Assembly (NCBI GenBank): GCA_021784715.1 | Contig: JAJYHP010000085.1 | Coordinates: 1 to 23,003, forward strand | DNA: 23,003 bases | From: a bacterium | GTDB lineage: Bacteria; Eremiobacterota; Eremiobacteria; Baltobacterales; Baltobacteraceae | Direction: 5' to 3' | Notes under the pieces: generated by a model | Databases searched by the model: none | Seen by the model: only the letters and a program-made list of their open reading frames with translations | What the model was told of the DNA's origin: nothing | In this document: positions 20,912 to 23,003 of the stretch, piece after piece | Layout: every line of letters begins with the position of its first letter | Position numbering within the stretch: the first letter of the stretch is position 1 | Program-made: the position numbers and the translations under genes

Positions 20912-23003
20912 GTGAAAAAGCCCGTCATCATCGTCGAATCGCCGACGAAGGCGCGCACCATAAAGAAGTTTCTTCCGGCGCGCTACATCGTCAAAGCCTC
21001 GGTCGGCCACGTGCGCGATCTTCCTAAAAGTACGCTCGGCGTCGATACCGAGGGCGATTTCGCCCCGCGATATCTGACGATCAAAGGCAAAGGCGATGTC
21101 ATAAAAGAGCTCAAAGCCGCGGTAAAAGGGGCCTCCGAGGTCTATCTCGCGACCGACCCCGACCGCGAGGGCGAGGCGATCGCCTGGCATTTAGCGCAGT
21201 TGCTCAAGCTGGAAAATCCGAAACGTGTCGAGCTCCACGAGATCACGAAAGAGGCGGCGTTGCGGGCTCTCGAGTCGCCGCACGCCATCGATATGGACCG
21301 GGTCAACGCGCAGCAGGCCCGCCGCATTCTCGATCGGCTCGTCGGCTATAAGATCTCGCCGCTGCTCTGGGCGAAGGTTCGCGGGGGGCTCTCCGCAGGG
21401 CGCGTGCAGTCGGTCGCGGTGAAGCTCATCGTCGACCGCGAGCGCGCCATTTCGGCGTTTGTGCGCGAAGAGTATTGGAGCCTTACCGCCCGGCTGAGTA
21501 GTGCTGCGACCGCACCGGTCGCGCAGATTTTCGCCGCCGACCTGGCGACCAAGAACGGCGAAAAAATCGAGGTTACGAACGAAGCGCAGGCCCAGGCGAT
21601 CCTCGCCGATCTCGATGGCGAACGCTTTCACGTCCGCGCGGTGAAGCGCCGCGAGGTCAAGCGGAATGCCGCCCCGCCCTTTACGACCTCGACCTTGCAG
21701 CAGGAGGCCTCGCGGAAATTACGCATGCGCGTGCGCCGGACGATGCAACTCGCGCAGGCGCTCTACGAAGGGGTCGATCTCGGCAAGGAAGGCACCGTCG
21801 GCCTCATCACCTACATGCGTACCGACTCCACGCGTATCTCCGACGACGCGCGCGAAGCCGCGCGCGCCTTCATCCATACGCAATACGGGCCGGAGTTCCA
21901 CGGTGGGCGGATCCATAAGGTTCGCGAGGGTGCGCAGGATGCACACGAAGCGATCCGTCCGACCGATGTGACGCGGACGCCCCAGAGCCTCAGCGGCGTT
22001 CTCAAACGCGACGAGCTCAGGCTCTATGCGTTGATCTGGGAGCGCTTCGTCGCATCGCAGATGACCGCCGCGCGATTCGATCAGAGCACCGCCGAGATCG
22101 AGGCGGGGGCATACGGCTTCCGCGCGACCGGCACCGTGGTGACCTTCGCCGGGTTCACGCGCGTCTATGAAGAAGGGCGCGATGAGAACGTCGCCGAGGA
22201 GAAGGACGAGAAACGCTTACCGCCGCTCACGGAAGGCGAGGAACTCGCGGTTGCCGGGCTCGATCCCAAGCAGCACTTTACCGAACCGCCGCCGCGTTTT
22301 ACCGAAGCGACGCTGGTGAAGGCGCTGGAAGAGAACGGCATCGGCCGCCCGTCAACCTACGGCAGCATCGTCGAAACGATTCAGGCGCGCGGCTATGTCG
22401 AGCAGGCGGAGCGCCGCTTTAAGCCGACCGAGATCGGCATCGCCGTCAACGACTTACTCGCCGAGCATTTCCCCGATATCGTCGATCTGCGCTTCACCGC
22501 GCAGATGGAGGGCGATCTCGATAAAGTCGCCGAGGGCAATGCCGACTGGGTTGCGGTGCTTCGCCACTTCTATACGCCGTTTGCGCTGCGGCTCGAGGAA
22601 GCGGAGAAGAAGTTGCCGCGGCTCGAGGTTCGCGATGAACCGACCGATGAGATCTGCCCGAACTGCGGCAAGCCGATGGTGATTAAGACCGGACGCTTCG
22701 GACGTTTCATCTCGTGCTCCGGCTATCCGGAATGTAAAACGACCAAGCCGATTCTCAAGAAGACCGGCGCGCTCTGCCCCAAGGACGGCGGCGATATCCT
22801 CGAGCGGCGCAGCAAACGCGGGCGCACATTTTTCGGATGCGCCAATTACCCGGCCTGCGATTTCGTATCGTGGGATCGCGTTATTCCGCAGCCCTGTCCG
22901 ATCTGCGGCGCGCACGTCGTGGTGAAGAGCAAACGCGGCGTCGGGCGCTTGCAGTGCTCGGCCGATGCCGAGCACGATGTCTCGTCGTTGCCGCTGCCTG
23001 GTT
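20912..23003 (+). CDS. topA: DNA topoisomerase I (partial, runs off window)
   Basis: TopA is the type IA enzyme that relaxes negative supercoils. About 697 residues are visible with no stop before the window end. The TOPRIM domain holds E9 (VESPTKA) and D82/D84/E86 (TDPDREGEA). The active-site tyrosine is Y301 in LITYMRTDSTRIS. ALEENGIGRPSTYGSIV is conserved further on, and zinc-ribbon repeats begin at C582 (CPNCGKP...CSGYPEC). A second ribbon has only three obvious cysteines (CPKDGG...CANYPAC) and a third starts CPIC. GTG 20912 opens directly with the conserved KKPVIIVESPTKA, so the start is firm although no Shine-Dalgarno exists. Divergent from the H1-like gene. Confidence 0.97.
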   Translation, partial: MKKPVIIVESPTKARTIKKFLPARYIVKASVGHVRDLPKSTLGVDTEGDFAPRYLTIKGKGDVIKELKAAVKGASEVYLATDPDREGEAIAWHLAQLLKLENPKRVELHEITKEAALRALESPHAIDMDRVNAQQARRILDRLVGYKISPLLWAKVRGGLSAGRVQSVAVKLIVDRERAISAFVREEYWSLTARLSSAATAPVAQIFAADLATKNGEKIEVTNEAQAQAILADLDGERFHVRAVKRREVKRNAAPPFTTSTLQQEASRKLRMRVRRTMQLAQALYEGVDLGKEGTVGLITYMRTDSTRISDDAREAARAFIHTQYGPEFHGGRIHKVREGAQDAHEAIRPTDVTRTPQSLSGVLKRDELRLYALIWERFVASQMTAARFDQSTAEIEAGAYGFRATGTVVTFAGFTRVYEEGRDENVAEEKDEKRLPPLTEGEELAVAGLDPKQHFTEPPPRFTEATLVKALEENGIGRPSTYGSIVETIQARGYVEQAERRFKPTEIGIAVNDLLAEHFPDIVDLRFTAQMEGDLDKVAEGNADWVAVLRHFYTPFALRLEEAEKKLPRLEVRDEPTDEICPNCGKPMVIKTGRFGRFISCSGYPECKTTKPILKKTGALCPKDGGDILERRSKRGRTFFGCANYPACDFVSWDRVIPQPCPICGAHVVVKSKRGVGRLQCSADAEHDVSSLPLPG

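Overview
The window is a high-GC bacterial chromosome segment with tightly packed genes, frequent GTG/TTG starts and many 1-10 nt gene overlaps. The gene set (uvrC, bioB, murI, dxs, secG, oppDF, topA, a one-piece ssrA, a copper-amine-oxidase-N/AMIN amidase next to a GerMN lipoprotein-like gene, and a lysine-rich H1-like protein) is typical of a free-living bacterium. Composition and gene content would fit one of the poorly cultured high-GC phyla such as Eremiobacterota (WPS-2) or a relative, but nothing here proves the taxon and that guess is weak.

Layout. 20-3523: tRNA-Pro(CGG), a stand-alone Clp_N domain protein, a DedA-family membrane protein, uvrC and a small YvlD-like membrane protein, all on the plus strand. 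3557-3972: ssrA (tmRNA) with its own -10 box and a strong terminator. 3973-6609: an accessory stretch directly downstream of ssrA. It holds a TipAL-type MerR regulator gene broken into separated pieces, an inverted fragment of a second MerR gene, an AT-richer two-gene cassette of unknown function between them, and an intact VapC/Phd toxin-antitoxin pair with a probable leaderless autoregulated promoter. 6776-8131: an aldo/keto reductase and a DUF190 protein. 8315-11434: a four-gene overlapping run (NAD(P)H-quinone-reductase-like flavoprotein, bioB, two class I methyltransferases). 11487-15164: a cell-envelope run (four-helix membrane protein, GerMN protein, AMIN/amidase, glutamate racemase), convergent with a PAP2-like membrane protein. 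15869-20206: dxs, then secG-oppD-oppF behind a recognisable promoter. 20253-23003: a terminator-like hairpin, a leftward lysine-rich H1-like gene built of 18-bp repeats, and a rightward topA that runs off the end of the window.

The housekeeping genes look intact with all key residues. The most interesting material is the scar downstream of ssrA: a regulator split by an unexplained two-gene cassette bounded by 34-bp inverted MerR-derived repeats. Other points of interest are the tmRNA tag and atypical T-loop, the 8-bp hairpin sitting on the murI start codon, the near-perfect 72-bp tandem duplication in the H1-like gene, and several genes whose start codons lie at the predicted transcription start. 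I did not find a clearly new multi-gene system; the two-gene cassette is the only real candidate, and its function cannot be read from sequence.
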